Shown here in pieces: positions 5,884-7,108 of a DNA stretch of 7,108 bases. The position numbers and the translations under genes were made by a program. Below the pieces are notes generated by a model, which saw only the letters and a list, made by a program, of their open reading frames with translations, did not search any database and had not been told where the DNA came from. Source of the DNA: Candidatus Eiseniibacteriota bacterium (GTDB lineage Bacteria; Joyebacterota; Joyebacteria; Joyebacterales; Joyebacteraceae); NCBI GenBank assembly GCA_030638405.1, contig DAOWER010000300.1, forward strand, positions 1-7,108. The letters run 5' to 3'. Each line of letters opens with the position of its first letter. Within the stretch, counting starts at the first letter, position 1.

Positions 5884-7023
5884 CTAGAACGGAGCCGGTC
5901 CAAGCGTCCCGACCGCGGGGAGCGCGTTCACAATGATCCCGATCAGGAACGGCACCACAAGGTAGATTGCTACCATCACCAGTGTGGCCCGTCTCCCCAG
6001 CACGTTCAGAAGGAGCGGGACGGAACTCATGCATATGCCGGTGCTGGCGAGCGCGAACGCGAGCGCGTGCCCCATGGTCAGCCCCATGCCGGATAGCGGC
6101 GCGCTCAGCAGTATCTCCTCGCCGGCGCACATGTTGATGGGAACCCCGACGACCACGACGGCCGCCATGGACGCGACGCCGGACTGGAGGATCGCTCCGA
6201 CGTAGTCCGCGGGCAGAGCCGCCGTGAAGAGCGAGCCGAGCACGACTCCGAAGAGCACGTACCTGGTAAGCCCCGTCAGCATGCGCCATGCCGCCAGCAG
6301 GACGGAATCGCCGGAACCGGGAGCGGTCGCGCAGGCCGGTGACGGCGTGCAGGCGGCGGGGGCTTCTGCCGGAGGCGACAGGAACGGACGCACGAGCAAG
6401 GCGATGGCGAGGGCCAGCACGAGGCTCGAAACGATCCGCAGAACCAGATAGCTGCCGCCCAGGAGCGTGAAGGCCAGGGTCACGATGATCGGGCTGAGAA
6501 GCGGCGCGGTGGCCAGGAACACGAGCCCGTCGCGGGCGCCGGTCCCTCCGCGGTCGATCATGGTCTTGGCTATCGGAATCACCCCGCACGAGCAGACCGG
6601 AAGAACCGCCGCCAGTCCGAACGCGGGCAGTACCCCGCGTATTCGGACGCGCCGCGACTTCGCGATCAGGACGCCGGAGAAGAGGCACCCCAGTACGAAG
6701 ACGGGTAGTACGGTCGCGGCGTAGTACCACGCTGCCAGGAAGAATATATCCAGGAAGCCCACGAACGACTCGGGGCCGCCCGTAGCGATGGTTCCGATCG
6801 GGCAGACCCCGCAGAAGGAGAAGATGCCGCGTCGCGCCGCCGGCACCAGGCTGGGGAAGACCACGAGAACCGCCAGAACCGAGAACACGGCCATGAGCGC
6901 GGTCCTGGTCCGCGGCGTGGCGGCCACGCCCTTCGTGAACGGGCGGCCGGCGCGGCGCAGAACCGTCCCCACGGCGAGAACGACCACAACCGCCACGACG
7001 ACGGCGCCTAACAGCGCTTCCAT
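5884..7023 (-). CDS. Polytopic permease of the COG0701 (DUF318 / ArsP-like) family
   Basis: A 379-residue, very hydrophobic protein with roughly 8-10 predicted membrane spans (about 2-22, 41-61, 87-118, 128-155, 165-191, 194-213, 245-270, 284-300, 312-335, 345-368). The family signature LPVCSCGVIPIA (141-152, Cys144 and Cys146) is followed by an amphipathic stretch and ATAPLLSPIIV (171). A second half-repeat has VPINMCAGEEILLSAPLSG (294) and GICMSS (329). Such permeases export substrates such as organic arsenicals in some bacteria, but most members have no known substrate, so none is assigned. A Pro/Ala/Cys-rich linker (about 215-237, Cys225 and Cys231) joins the halves. Unusual is CGVCPIG at 71-77, resembling iron-sulfur motifs of NapH-like membrane proteins. 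The ATG at 7023 was chosen over a GTG at 7089 because the first hydrophobic segment begins right after it. It is first of a likely two-gene unit with the lipoprotein. Confidence 0.88.
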   Translation of the reverse strand: MEALLGAVVVAVVVVLAVGTVLRRAGRPFTKGVAATPRTRTALMAVFSVLAVLVVFPSLVPAARRGIFSFCGVCPIGTIATGGPESFVGFLDIFFLAAWYYAATVLPVFVLGCLFSGVLIAKSRRVRIRGVLPAFGLAAVLPVCSCGVIPIAKTMIDRGGTGARDGLVFLATAPLLSPIIVTLAFTLLGGSYLVLRIVSSLVLALAIALLVRPFLSPPAEAPAACTPSPACATAPGSGDSVLLAAWRMLTGLTRYVLFGVVLGSLFTAALPADYVGAILQSGVASMAAVVVVGVPINMCAGEEILLSAPLSGMGLTMGHALAFALASTGICMSSVPLLLNVLGRRATLVMVAIYLVVPFLIGIIVNALPAVGTLGPAPF

Positions 7024-7034
7024 TGCTCTCTGGG

Positions 7035-7040
7035 CCTCCG
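7035..7040 (-). promoter_or_regulatory. Candidate ribosome binding site for the permease
   Basis: CGGAGG on the minus strand matches the Shine-Dalgarno consensus but lies 11 bases before the ATG at 7023, somewhat farther than usual. A weaker purine run (AGAGAG) lies nearer the start. Either could serve. Confidence 0.45.
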
Positions 7041-7064
7041 GGGTCGGGGTTTGTCCGAGGGGCA

Positions 7065-7093
7065 AGTCTAGCGGACATACGCGGGGCACGCAA
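7065..7093 (-). promoter_or_regulatory. Possible sigma70-type promoter for the permease
   Basis: On the minus strand TTGCGT (7093-7088) and TAGACT (7070-7065) are separated by 17 bases. The -10 matches TATAAT at four of six positions and the -35 keeps only the TTG. The predicted start of transcription, near 7058, gives a leader of about 35 bases. The match is weak and lies at the window edge, so a stronger promoter further upstream cannot be excluded. Confidence 0.35.
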
Positions 7094-7108
7094 GCCGGGG
7101 GATGGATC

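Noticed and set aside
7024..7089. GTG start at 7089 extending the permease by 22 residues
   Set aside because: The extension is non-hydrophobic, overlaps the likely promoter and lacks a ribosome site. The ATG at 7023 precedes the first membrane span directly.
5792..7093. 433-codon minus-strand frame overlapping the permease gene
   Set aside because: It is Arg/Gly/Pro-rich and lacks any domain, while the alternative frame gives a coherent membrane protein with the COG0701 signature.
1..7108. CRISPR array, insertion sequence, tRNA or rRNA, attachment site
   Set aside because: No regularly spaced direct repeats, transposase motifs, cloverleaf or rRNA-like stretches were seen on either strand.

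Overview
This GC-rich window (roughly 60% or more by eye) looks like chromosomal DNA from a Gram-negative bacterium of the Fibrobacteres-Chlorobi-Bacteroidetes superphylum or a related uncultured lineage. The Candidatus Eisenbacteria / Krumholzibacteria / Latescibacteria type would fit. The clues are two proteins that end in the same FlgD-Ig-like / type-A sorting domain, a gingipain-like (C25) secreted peptidase followed by many beta-sandwich modules, and a SUMF1-type lipoprotein. The lineage is inferred from protein style alone, because no rRNA or other phylogenetic marker is present.

Layout: bases 2-274 (+) are the 3' end of a gene whose surviving part is only a C-terminal sorting domain. 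A 121-bp gap between convergent stops carries a perfect 15-bp bidirectional terminator hairpin and a second 9-bp hairpin. The minus strand then holds three genes, read from high to low coordinates. First is a polytopic permease of the COG0701/ArsP-like family (5884-7023). Next, 88 bp downstream, is a lipoprotein with an Ig-like region and a SUMF1/FGE-fold domain, starting at TTG (4707-5795). Last is a 1350-residue multidomain C25 peptidase homologue (396-4448). A 258-bp gap before the C25 gene contains a good sigma70-type promoter with a 17-bp spacer, and predicts a 5' leader of about 195 nt.

How they may work together: the permease and lipoprotein are probably cotranscribed, since no terminator or promoter was found between them. 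The C25 gene appears to have its own promoter. All products are membrane or envelope/secreted proteins, but the sequence does not tie them into one pathway.

No mobile element, CRISPR array, RNA gene or clearly new system was found. The best leads concern active sites. The C25 homologue has Gln where the catalytic His is expected but keeps the Cys. The SUMF1-domain lipoprotein lacks the Cys pair of true formylglycine-generating enzymes. The permease carries a C-x-x-C-P-x-G motif reminiscent of NapH-type iron-sulfur proteins in addition to its family C-S-C motif.
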